32,323 nucleotides of DNA from Polyangiaceae bacterium (GTDB taxonomy: Bacteria > Myxococcota_A > Polyangia > Polyangiales > Polyangiaceae): NCBI GenBank assembly GCA_020848455.1, contig JADLAB010000337.1, positions 1 to 32,323 on the forward strand, given 5' to 3'. Numbering within the stretch: the first letter of the stretch is position 1; each line of letters begins with the position of its first letter. Below are positions 8,065-15,647 of this stretch, piece by piece. The notes under the pieces are model-generated. The model did no database searches. It saw nothing but the letters and a program-made list of their open reading frames with translations, and was not told where the DNA came from. The position numbers and the translations under genes are program-made.

Positions 8065-8943
8065 ATGGCACTGGGGCACCACGTCGTCCTGAAGCTCTAC
8101 GACGAGCGGGTGATCGCGCCGACACCCGCGGCGCAACGGGTCCTCGGGCGCACGGCCCTGCGCGTCGGCGAGGGCTTCCCCCTGGTCGCGTTGCGGGCCG
8201 CCGACACGCACATCCATCTGCTCGTCGCCTGCGACGAGGCGACCGCGCGCGAGCTCGCGCGGCGCGTCGCGGGGAGCCTGCGGCGTGCGCTCGCGCTGCC
8301 CGTGCGCTTCGACCGGGCGCGCGCGACGCCCGTCGTCGATCAGCGCCACCTCCTGAACAGCTTCCGCTACGTGCTGCGGCAGCACGCGCGCCACGGCATC
8401 GCCTCGGACCCGCTGTTCGACGCCAGCAACCTGCCCGATCTGCTCGGCATGCGCCTGCTCGGCGCGTTCACGCAGGCACACGTGGGCGCCCTGCTGCCGA
8501 GGCTCGCGCGGCCCGAGCTCCGCGCGCTCCTCGGCGTGCCGGAGCTCGACGAGCCACGCCCGGTGTCGCTCGACGACCTCGCCGACGCGGCGGCTGGTGC
8601 GGCCGGCCTCGCGGACCTTTGCGACCGGTCGCGCGCCGCGGTGGCCGCGCGTCGTGCTGCCGCCCAGGCCGTGGCCCACTCGACCGCGACTGGCGCAACC
8701 GCGGCCTGCGCGACCGCGACTGGCGCGACCGCGAGCACCTCGACCGCGACCCACCCGAGCGCGCGCGAGCTCGCGTCGGCCCTCGGCGTCGGCCAGCACG
8801 CCGTGCGCAAGCTCCTGCTCCAGCCGGTCGAGCCCGCCCTCCTGCGCGCGGTGCGCCTGCAGCTCCGCGCGCGAGCAGCGCTGCGGACGCGCGCCCTCGC
8901 GGGGGCCGCCCTCGCGGGCGACCTCGCGGGCGCCGCGTCTTGA
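8065..8943 (+). CDS. Y1/HUH transposase-like protein (RAYT-type, IS200-like fold)
   Basis: This 292-residue protein has the signature of Y1 HUH single-strand transposases. The His-hydrophobic-His motif is HIH at residues 49-51 in DTHIHLLVACDE. The putative nucleophilic Tyr102 lies in the helix SFRYVLRQHARHG, where IS200/RAYT enzymes place it. The family nicks and joins single-stranded DNA at hairpins through a 5'-phosphotyrosine. After a low-complexity Ala/Thr linker (about 205-230), the C-terminus SARELASALGVGQHAVRKLL looks like a helix-turn-helix. AAGGAG lies 6 nt before the ATG. The gene is solitary, has no terminal inverted repeats, and follows two palindromic repeats. This fits a REP-associated, domesticated transposase better than a mobile IS. 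Catalytic residues look intact. Confidence 0.75.
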   Translation: MALGHHVVLKLYDERVIAPTPAAQRVLGRTALRVGEGFPLVALRAADTHIHLLVACDEATARELARRVAGSLRRALALPVRFDRARATPVVDQRHLLNSFRYVLRQHARHGIASDPLFDASNLPDLLGMRLLGAFTQAHVGALLPRLARPELRALLGVPELDEPRPVSLDDLADAAAGAAGLADLCDRSRAAVAARRAAAQAVAHSTATGATAACATATGATASTSTATHPSARELASALGVGQHAVRKLLLQPVEPALLRAVRLQLRARAALRTRALAGAALAGDLAGAAS

Positions 8944-8957
8944 GACGCGACCCCGAC

Positions 8958-9104
8958 GCGAGTGCGGGTGCGAGTGCGAGTGCGAGTGCGGGTGCGGGTG
9001 CGGGTGCGAGTGCGGGCGCGGGGGCGGGTGCGAGTGCGAGTGCGGGCGCGGGCGCGGGAGCGGGTGCGGGGGCGGGTGCGGGTGCGGGGGCGGGTGCGGG
9101 TGCG
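8958..9104. repeat. Hexanucleotide GC repeat tract (GCGGGT/GCGAGT), G-rich on plus strand
   Basis: About 147 bp of 6-bp units GCGGGT, GCGAGT, GCGGGG and GCGGGC fill the gap between the convergent transposase and ligase genes. The tract abuts the ligase stop codon (complement of 9105-9107). GCGGGT is the reverse complement of the ACCCGC units upstream, so the tracts form an inverted pair around the transposase. Runs of three or more G separated by 2-3 nt (about 9050-9103) fit a G-quadruplex pattern. Confidence 0.85.
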
Positions 9105-10499
9105 TCAGGGGGCTTCGCTCTGCCAGGCGACGAGCTTGCCGGCTCCGTTGCCGAGCTCCGGATCGAGGATGATCTCGATGCGGGCGTCGCGGCCGAAGAG
9201 CTCGCGCAGGGCGTGATCGACGACCTCGACGGAGATCGGCACGTGCGGCAAGGGGCGCAGGCGGAGCTCGAGCGCGAGGTCGGCGCGCTGCACGAGGGCC
9301 TGCTGCACGAAGGGCACGAGCGGGCGGATGGTGCGCGCCACGTCGACCGAGGTGACGGTGCTGCCGTCGAGGGCGCGGAAGCTCACGCTCGCGCGGCCCT
9401 CGAGGTCGAGGATGACGCGGGCCCGGCGCCCGTCGGGCAGGAGCGTCGTGCCGAGCCGGCCGTGGTCACCGGTGCGGTAGCGCACGAGGGGGAGGTACGG
9501 ATTGCGGCCGCCCGTCACGGTGAGCTCCCCGCGCGCGCCCTCGGGCACGCGCTCGCCGTCCGCGTCGAGCGCCTCGACGTACACGTCGGGGCAGAGCACG
9601 ACGTGCCCCTCGACGTCCGGCAGGGTGGCCGCGACCGGTCCGGTCTCGGTCGCGGAGTAGAGATCGACGACCGCGGCGCCGAGCCCCGCCGACACGGCGC
9701 GCGCCGTGGCGGGGGTGAGCGTGACCGCGCTCGACACGACGAGCTTCGGCCGGAGCGGCAGCTCGAGGCGCAGCACCTCGCCGAGCGACACCGGCTCGGA
9801 GGCGAGCAGGGTCGGCGCCCAGGCGGCGAGGAAGCGCGCGCGTGACGCGGCGCCGCCCGCCCAGTCGTGGGCGGCGAGGTTCACCTTCGCGAGGAGCGCG
9901 CCGGCCCATCCCGAGAGCGAGGTCGCGAACACGTAGGTGCGCTGCTGCACGCCCGCGTTGAGCGCGAAGGGCACCCCCGCCTCGGGCGCGAGCGCCACGC
10001 CGTGGAGGGCCGCGAGCCGCTCGAGGTGGGCGAGGTTCTGGACCATGGCACCCGGGTGGCTCGGCACGACGACCGAGTGGCCGGTGGTGCCCGAGGTCGA
10101 GTACACGATCGCCCGATCGAGCTCCGCGTCGCGCGGCACGAGCTCCTCGAGCCGCCGCGCGATGTCCTCGCGCGACGAGGTCGGCAGGTCCGCGAAGTCG
10201 CGCGCGCAGTCGAATCCGTAGGGCAGGGCGTCGAGGAGCGGCAGCGTGCCGCGGAGGGCGTCCACGCGCGCCGCCATGGCGGCCGAGGGCTCGCGCGCGG
10301 CCTCGAGCGGCTCGTCGGCGAGGGCGCGCCGGAACCGCGCCAGCGCCTCGAGCTCGCGTTCGCCCACGCGGTCGCCCATCGTGCGGTTCCACCGCGGTGC
10401 GTCGGGGTGCTCGAGCCAGCTGGTCAGGCCCTGCCACGCGCGCGCGCCGAGCAGGGGAGCCCTCGTGCGCCAGTCGTCGGGGATGGCGGTCGGCTGCAT
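9105..10499 (-). CDS. PaaK-like adenylate-forming (AMP-dependent) ligase
   Basis: This 464-residue protein is of the ANL superfamily and closest in style to phenylacetate-CoA ligase (PaaK)/LuxE acyl-activating enzymes. The nucleotide-binding P-loop is YSTSGTTGHS (residues 133-142). The A5-like motif YSATETGP and the A7-like motif YRTGDHG follow. A C-terminal GAGKLVAW carries the likely catalytic lysine of the last motif. It should activate a carboxylic acid as acyl-AMP and pass it to CoA or another acceptor; neither the acid nor the acceptor is known. The start follows the preceding gene's stop after only 2 nt. It is the last gene of the MoxR/VWA operon, which is an unusual partnership and suggests that it is the client or effector. 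Confidence 0.82.
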   Translation of the reverse strand: MQPTAIPDDWRTRAPLLGARAWQGLTSWLEHPDAPRWNRTMGDRVGERELEALARFRRALADEPLEAAREPSAAMAARVDALRGTLPLLDALPYGFDCARDFADLPTSSREDIARRLEELVPRDAELDRAIVYSTSGTTGHSVVVPSHPGAMVQNLAHLERLAALHGVALAPEAGVPFALNAGVQQRTYVFATSLSGWAGALLAKVNLAAHDWAGGAASRARFLAAWAPTLLASEPVSLGEVLRLELPLRPKLVVSSAVTLTPATARAVSAGLGAAVVDLYSATETGPVAATLPDVEGHVVLCPDVYVEALDADGERVPEGARGELTVTGGRNPYLPLVRYRTGDHGRLGTTLLPDGRRARVILDLEGRASVSFRALDGSTVTSVDVARTIRPLVPFVQQALVQRADLALELRLRPLPHVPISVEVVDHALRELFGRDARIEIILDPELGNGAGKLVAWQSEAP

Positions 10500-10501
10500 G
10501 G

Positions 10502-11113
10502 TCAGTCCTCGAAGGTCGTGCGCGCCGCCTGCAGGCGCTCCTCGTCCTCGCGGCGCTTGAGCTCCTCGAGCTTCTTCTTCCGCTCGGCCTCGCGCGTCTG
10601 CTCGCGTGCGCGCGCGTCGGCGAGCAGGCGCGCGCGCTTCGTGCTGTCGAGGGTCGCCAGCCGGTCCTCCGCGTCGGCGGAGAGCTCGTGGTCCGGCGCG
10701 AGCCCGAGGGCGTCGAGGCACACGCGCACGAGCTCCTCGCGCCTGTCCGGATCTTCGACGAAGGCGCGGGGCACGACGAGCGCCGCGAGCTCGCCGAGGC
10801 GGCCGGCGAGCAGGGCCGCGAGCTTGCCGGCGTCCGTGCCGGCGAACGCCTCGTCGTGGAGCAGCCAGGCCGCCACGAGCGCGACCCCGAGATGGCGCCG
10901 CGCGGCCTTGCGCGCGTCGCCACCGAGGGCGGCGGCCATGCGCACGGCCTCGAGCTCGGCCGGCTCGGCGGCGCGGGTCGCGCGATCGCGGAAGAGATCG
11001 GCCACGATCGCGGCCACGTCCACGCTGCCGGTGAGCCGCGCGTCGACGGGCGAGAGGAAGCACGCGGGCGCGGCCGCGAGCCGGTTCGAGAGTCGCTCCA
11101 CGTCGAGCGTCAT
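10502..11113 (-). CDS. Helical protein with C-terminal coiled coil, MoxR/VWA operon component
   Basis: This 203-residue protein is not a family I can name. The first 150 residues are Ala/Leu-rich helices containing the segment DPDRREELVRVCLDALGL. The C-terminus (about residues 165-203) is a strongly charged, coiled-coil-like helix with REQTREAERKKKLEELKRR. It has no signal peptide or membrane segment. The start overlaps the VWA gene stop (ATGA at 11113-11110) and the stop is 2 nt before the ligase start. This implies fixed stoichiometric production with its neighbours, and an adaptor or scaffold role is a reasonable guess. Confidence 0.7.
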   Translation of the reverse strand: MTLDVERLSNRLAAAPACFLSPVDARLTGSVDVAAIVADLFRDRATRAAEPAELEAVRMAAALGGDARKAARRHLGVALVAAWLLHDEAFAGTDAGKLAALLAGRLGELAALVVPRAFVEDPDRREELVRVCLDALGLAPDHELSADAEDRLATLDSTKRARLLADARAREQTREAERKKKLEELKRREDEERLQAARTTFED

Positions 11114-12987
11114 GCGCCTGCCTCCTCGAAGTGGAAGGTACGCCGCGCGAAGGCGCGCGCGAAGGCCACGAGCTCGGGCTCGCTCGCCACGAGGTGCACC
11201 TCGAAGCCGCACGCGGCGAGCTTGTCGATGTGCGCGCGGTAGTGCTCCGAGGCCGCGAGGCGCAGCACCGCCGTGGCGCCGCCCCCGGCGCGCTCGACCG
11301 CGAGCCGGGCCGTGTCCCAGCCGCCCACCGTGCCCTCGATCTCGCCGAAGAGGTCGCTGTCGCTCACCACGAGCACGTGTGCGGGGCGGCCGCGCGCCCG
11401 CGGCGCCCGGACGAAGGTCTCGGCCAGACGCGGCAGGCCGAAGGAGCAGCCCGTGCCGAGGTAGTCGACGAGGACCGCCAGGATCGCGGCCTCGTCCCGG
11501 ACGAAGCCCGCGGTCTCGGTGTGCGAGCCCTGGCCGTGCCACTCGCCCGACAGACACGCCATGACGCGCGCGCCGGCGCGCAGGGCCGACAGCGTCAGCA
11601 CCACGCCGGCGACGACCGGATAGGTGAGCTGGTGCGCCGGGTTGCCCATCGAGCCCGAGCAGTCGATGCCGACGTAGAGGTCGGGCGGGCGCCGCTCGGG
11701 CTCGCCGCCCTCGGTGACGCCGTAGCTGCGCTCGACCGTGGTCACGCCCGGCACGACGATCGGGCTCTTCAAGAGGGTCTCGAGCCAGTCGATGCGCTCG
11801 AGCGGGCTCCCGGCTTCCCAGGCGTCGAGGCCCTCGGGCAACGGCTCGCCCGCGCGCTCGACGCGCATCGCGGGAAAGGGGATGACGTGCGGCATGGCGA
11901 GCTCGCGGTAGTAGCGCGCGAGGAGCTCCTTCGGCTTGCGCGTCACGCCGACCGAGGCGAGCAGATCGAGGTACTGCTGGGGCGAGCGCCGCACGCTCCG
12001 TCGATCGGGTCGCCCGTCGCCGCGGACCGCGGGGCGGGTGGCCGTACCGGCTGGTGCGTCTCCGTCGCCCTCGTCCGCGTCGCTCGCCTCGTCCTCGAGG
12101 TCGCCCGCGATGCGCGCGTCGACGGCGGGGTGCTCGACCGCAGCGGGGTCGAAGTCGTCGTCGGTGAGCCCGTCGGGGATGGTGTCGCCGACCGGCGTGC
12201 CCGCGGTGTCGAGCCACTGGGGCACGGGCGGCGTGTCGGGCGCCATCTTCTCGAGGTAGGGCTCGAGGAGCTTCGCGAACGACGCCGCCCCGTCGAGGAA
12301 GCGCTCGCGGAACAGGCGCACGATGCGCGCGCCGAGCTCGGCGTCGGCGTCCACCTCGGGGCTCGGCCGGGCGACGAGCGAGCCCCCGGGCAGGCGCCAG
12401 AGTCGCTCGTACATGCGCTGGTACACGGTCCAGAGCGGCCCGGCCGGGTCGCGGCGCAGCACCCGGTAGACCGCGGCGAGATCGACCCCGGCGCTCCGCA
12501 CCAGCCGGTCGTTGAGCAGGAGGTCCGTGTAGAGGTTCGCGACGAGGCCCGCGAGCGAGGCCTGCGCCGGCGGCAGCGTGCGGCGGATGCGGTCGTGCAG
12601 ACGCACGTGCTCGCGGAGCGTGCCGGGCGCGTGCACGTAGTGGCCGACCTCGTGGGCGAGGATGGCGCGCGCGTGGGGCTCGAGCCCGAGCTCGACCACC
12701 TGCCGGAGGCTCACGACGATGCGCTCGTCCCGGAGGCGGATCATCGCGAACGAGCCCGTCAGGCCCTCGCGCTTCTCGTCCGCCACCGTGTGGCAGTAGA
12801 GCGGCGGCAAGAGGCGCGTGTAGGGGCTGAGCGCGGCGAGCGCCGCGGGCCAGGCCGCGGCGAAGGACGCCTCGGCGCGCGCCAGGGCGGCCGGTGTGAC
12901 GGCCGACTCCTCCGTGCCGGTGGTGACGGGTGGGCCGGGCGCGCCGGGGGTGGCGGGTGCGCCGGGTGTGGCGGGTGCGCCGCTCAT
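11110..12987 (-). CDS. Metallopeptidase-like plus VWA domain protein
   Basis: This 625-residue two-domain protein begins with a Pro/Ala/Gly repeat tail (APATPGAPATPGAPG). The N-terminal domain then has an HExxH-type zinc motif, HEVGH (residues 112-116), followed by YVHAPG and a conserved-looking NLYTDLLLND helix (151-160). An acidic linker (about 275-315) leads to a C-terminal von Willebrand A domain. That domain has a complete-looking MIDAS, DCSGS (442-446) with GTG at 511-513, and ends in EVHLVASEPE. Similar metallopeptidase-VWA proteins partner with MoxR ATPases as substrate-recruiting subunits. The start overlaps the previous gene's stop and the stop overlaps the next start, both as ATGA. 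It is probably cytoplasmic. Confidence 0.82.
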   Translation of the reverse strand: MSGAPATPGAPATPGAPGPPVTTGTEESAVTPAALARAEASFAAAWPAALAALSPYTRLLPPLYCHTVADEKREGLTGSFAMIRLRDERIVVSLRQVVELGLEPHARAILAHEVGHYVHAPGTLREHVRLHDRIRRTLPPAQASLAGLVANLYTDLLLNDRLVRSAGVDLAAVYRVLRRDPAGPLWTVYQRMYERLWRLPGGSLVARPSPEVDADAELGARIVRLFRERFLDGAASFAKLLEPYLEKMAPDTPPVPQWLDTAGTPVGDTIPDGLTDDDFDPAAVEHPAVDARIAGDLEDEASDADEGDGDAPAGTATRPAVRGDGRPDRRSVRRSPQQYLDLLASVGVTRKPKELLARYYRELAMPHVIPFPAMRVERAGEPLPEGLDAWEAGSPLERIDWLETLLKSPIVVPGVTTVERSYGVTEGGEPERRPPDLYVGIDCSGSMGNPAHQLTYPVVAGVVLTLSALRAGARVMACLSGEWHGQGSHTETAGFVRDEAAILAVLVDYLGTGCSFGLPRLAETFVRAPRARGRPAHVLVVSDSDLFGEIEGTVGGWDTARLAVERAGGGATAVLRLAASEHYRAHIDKLAACGFEVHLVASEPELVAFARAFARRTFHFEEAGA

Positions 12988-13982
12988 GCGCCCCCGGCCC
13001 GTCGCCCGAGCACGAAGACGGCGTGGCTCGTCGCGAGCGCCACGGCGGCGACGCCGGGCGACCTGGCTCCGCTCTTCGCGTCGCGGAGCTCGGGGAGCGA
13101 CACGCGGGCGCCGTCCCAGTCGACGACGCCGGCGGCGTTCAGCGTGAGGACCTGCGCTTCCGAGGCTCCCTCGAGCAGCGCCTCGCAGCCGAGCGGGGTC
13201 GGCACGAGCCGGGCCCCGAACACGTCCGCGAAGAGCTCGCGCACGACGTCGCCGTCCGTCGCGTAGAGGCGCCCGCCGAGGCCGTAGACGTCGGGGGGGC
13301 GGGCGAAGGGACCGCCGAAGCCCACGAAGCCGCCCACCCGCGCGACGACCGCGGGCGGGCCGAGCCGGGCGCGGGAGCCGGGGGGCGCGAAGCGGCGCTC
13401 GGGAGCGGGGTCGAGCTCGCGTGCGCCCGTCAGCGCCTCGCAGAGCTCCGGCCCGAGCGCCGCGGCGCGCGCGAGCGCCTTGTCGCGCGCCTCGGCGAGC
13501 CCGAAGCGCCAGGCGAGCACGAGGCCGGCGTCGTAGAGGGCCTCGTCCGACGCCGTGCAGCTCGGCGCGACGGTGCTCCAGGCGTCGAGCCAGCGCGTCG
13601 CCGTGTCGCGGCCGAGCTCGCGCTCGAGGCGCGCCCAGCCGTTGCCGAGCGCGCCGAGGAGCCGGCGCGGAGCGCGCCCGAGGGCCGGGCCGAAGCGGGG
13701 CAGGGCCGCGACGAGCGCCGTCTCGAAGGCGCCCGCCGTGCGCGCGCCGAAGAGCCCGCGCGCCTGCCCGCGGAGCGCGACCTCGAAGAGCGCGGTCGCG
13801 ACGGCCGGCGCCGCGCCCGCGGCCGGTGCGCCGAGCGCGTCCACCACCGGCGCGACCGTGCGCCGCAAGAGCTCGAGCGCCGCGTCGGGCTCGACCCCGC
13901 GGCCGTGCGTCCGGAAGAGCGCGTTCAGCCGCTCGCGCTCCCCGGCGCAGACGCCGCGGAAGAGCTCGCTCACGCCCGGCAT
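12984..13982 (-). CDS. Unrecognised MoxR/VWA operon protein with beta-rich C-terminus
   Basis: This 332-residue protein is of no family I can assign with confidence. The N-terminal two thirds are helical (LFRGVCAGERERLNALFRTH and similar). The last 110 residues look beta-rich with short strand-turn units (VYGLGGRLYATDGD, LTLNAAGVVDWDG, VAAVALATSHAVFVLGRR), reminiscent of beta-propeller blades. MoxR-VWA ternary systems are known to include beta-propeller-containing third partners, so this may be that component. The resemblance is visual and only about two or three blades could fit. The ATG at 13982 overlaps the MoxR gene end by 13 nt and the stop overlaps the VWA start. Confidence 0.72.
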   Translation of the reverse strand: MPGVSELFRGVCAGERERLNALFRTHGRGVEPDAALELLRRTVAPVVDALGAPAAGAAPAVATALFEVALRGQARGLFGARTAGAFETALVAALPRFGPALGRAPRRLLGALGNGWARLERELGRDTATRWLDAWSTVAPSCTASDEALYDAGLVLAWRFGLAEARDKALARAAALGPELCEALTGARELDPAPERRFAPPGSRARLGPPAVVARVGGFVGFGGPFARPPDVYGLGGRLYATDGDVVRELFADVFGARLVPTPLGCEALLEGASEAQVLTLNAAGVVDWDGARVSLPELRDAKSGARSPGVAAVALATSHAVFVLGRRAGGA

Positions 13983-15538
13983 CGCAGCCAGATCCGGTAG
14001 TTCGTGTAGCGCTGGTGCAGGTACTTCAGCGCGAGCACGTCGTCGTAGAGGTGCCCGTAGAGCTTGCCGCCCTTCTCGACGTCGCGGAGCGCGCGCTCGA
14101 TGGCAGCGAGCCGCTCGTCGACGGCGCGCTCGCCGAGCCCCTCGAGCCCGCGCTCGAAGAGCTCGAGCTCGCGCGCCGCGGGATCGCTGCTGTCGCGGTC
14201 GAGCCGGTCGTACTCCTGGCACGAGCGGTCGAAGAGCATGCGGATCCAGCTCACGAGATCGCTGCGGTAGGCCGCGTGCTCGGGCGCGTCGAAGGCGGGC
14301 GCGGTCTTGTGCTGCACGAGCTTGTCGTGGAGCACGAAGGGCAGGATCTGGCGCACGTCCTCGAAGCTTACCTCGGCGTTGCCGCGGAAGTAGGCGAGCG
14401 CCTTGGCGAACACGAGGCAGGTCATGAGCGCACGCACCGACAGCCCGTTGCGGGTCTGGGCGCCGATCGAGGTCGGATCCTCGAGCTCGCCCAGGCTCTC
14501 GAAGGGCACGCCCGCGACCTTGACCGTGTCCTTCGTCATGTACTCGAGCCGCCGCGCGGCCGGCTCGAAGAACTCGAGCTCGGACGCGAAGAACGCGATG
14601 CGCTTCTGCAGGCCGGCGGCGAGCGGGACGGCGCGCACCTCGCGCTCGATGCGGTCGAGCTCCGCGGGGGTGAACACGATCTCCTCGGGCACCGCGTTCT
14701 CGGGGCTCACCCCCTCTTCGATACGCTCCAGCAGGGCAGCGAGGAAGCGCGTGTTGAAGTGCAGCGCCTTGACGACGACGTCGATGCGGTCGCGCAGGGC
14801 CTCGATCACCTGGTAGGTGCCGCCGCCCGCGTCGTCGTTGGCGGTGAGGTACCAGGCGGCCGGCGGGCACTCGAAGATCTGGTCGTAGATCTCCGCGTAG
14901 TCGTCGCCCATCACCGTGAGCAGGGCCGACTGCGTGCGGGTCGGGATGCGGTTGTACTCGTCGATGATCTTGACGCGCATGCCGAGCCATTTGCGCCAGG
15001 CGATCTGGATCTCGTCCATGCTCTTGGCCGACACGAGCGACGACGGCAGCGGGTTGCCGAGCAAGTCCGCGATGGTCATCTGCGGCTGGCCGTGCTGGAT
15101 GCCCTGCCTCACCTCGCGGAGCGAGTAGCCGGCGAGGAGCGCGAGCAGGGTCGCGATGACCGTCTTGCCGCGCCCCGGGCCGCCGACGAGCAGGCAGCGG
15201 CGCCGGACCGCGAGGTTGAGCAGCGGCAAGAGCACGTAGCTCGAGTAGCTCTGCGCCGTCGGCAGGCAGAGCGGCACCTTGCGGGCGCCGAGCGCGAAGG
15301 CGGCGGGCGGCTCGGCCTGGAACTCGATGTCGTAAAAGGGGCTGATGATCGCGTGGTTGACGACCCAGAAGTAGGCCTGGCGGAGCTTCTCGTCGAGGGG
15401 CACGCCGCCCTCGGCGTCGCGGGGCGCCGCGTCGCCGAGCGGCCCCGAGTAGAGGTCGGCCACGTCGAAGGCGTGGCGCTCCGCAGCCGGCCGTGGACGG
15501 GTCGGCGCCTGACTGACTTGCTTGGACTTCGTGGGCAT
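13970..15538 (-). CDS. MoxR-family AAA+ ATPase
   Basis: This 522-residue protein has a complete AAA+ core: Walker A GGPGRGKT (119-126), Walker B VKIIDEYN with D193-E194, sensor 1 TANDD (232-236) and an arginine-bearing ALRDRID (247-253). The segment IPTRTQSALLTVMGDD is typical of MoxR proteins. A roughly 110-residue N-terminal extension and a long helical C-terminus are additions. MoxR ATPases form hexameric rings that remodel or activate clients through VWA partners. The ATG at 15538 is favoured because it begins a plausible N-terminus (MPTKSKQVSQ). It is first in the five-gene operon; no clear -10 box was found in the 109-bp divergent gap. Confidence 0.9.
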   Translation of the reverse strand: MPTKSKQVSQAPTRPRPAAERHAFDVADLYSGPLGDAAPRDAEGGVPLDEKLRQAYFWVVNHAIISPFYDIEFQAEPPAAFALGARKVPLCLPTAQSYSSYVLLPLLNLAVRRRCLLVGGPGRGKTVIATLLALLAGYSLREVRQGIQHGQPQMTIADLLGNPLPSSLVSAKSMDEIQIAWRKWLGMRVKIIDEYNRIPTRTQSALLTVMGDDYAEIYDQIFECPPAAWYLTANDDAGGGTYQVIEALRDRIDVVVKALHFNTRFLAALLERIEEGVSPENAVPEEIVFTPAELDRIEREVRAVPLAAGLQKRIAFFASELEFFEPAARRLEYMTKDTVKVAGVPFESLGELEDPTSIGAQTRNGLSVRALMTCLVFAKALAYFRGNAEVSFEDVRQILPFVLHDKLVQHKTAPAFDAPEHAAYRSDLVSWIRMLFDRSCQEYDRLDRDSSDPAARELELFERGLEGLGERAVDERLAAIERALRDVEKGGKLYGHLYDDVLALKYLHQRYTNYRIWLRCRA

Positions 15539-15634
15539 GGGGTCGCGGGCGAGGAGCGTCGCCGCGACGGGGGCGCGGGGCAACGGGGACGTGTAGGGGC
15601 TCCCGGCCCTCGTCCGCCGTGCGGAGCTCCGTGG

Positions 15635-15640
15635 TAACGT
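15635..15640 (+). promoter_or_regulatory. Candidate -10 box (TAACGT) exactly 7 nt before a start codon
   Basis: TAACGT is followed by CGGTCCG and then the ATG at 15648. Initiation about 7 nt after the box would give a leaderless transcript. No ribosome binding site precedes the ATG. Confidence 0.45.
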
Positions 15641-15647
15641 CGGTCCG

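Noticed and set aside
8065-8943. Complete insertion sequence around the HUH gene
   Set aside because: No TnpB, no terminal structures bordering one element and no target duplication; the hairpin repeats are direct copies on one side only.
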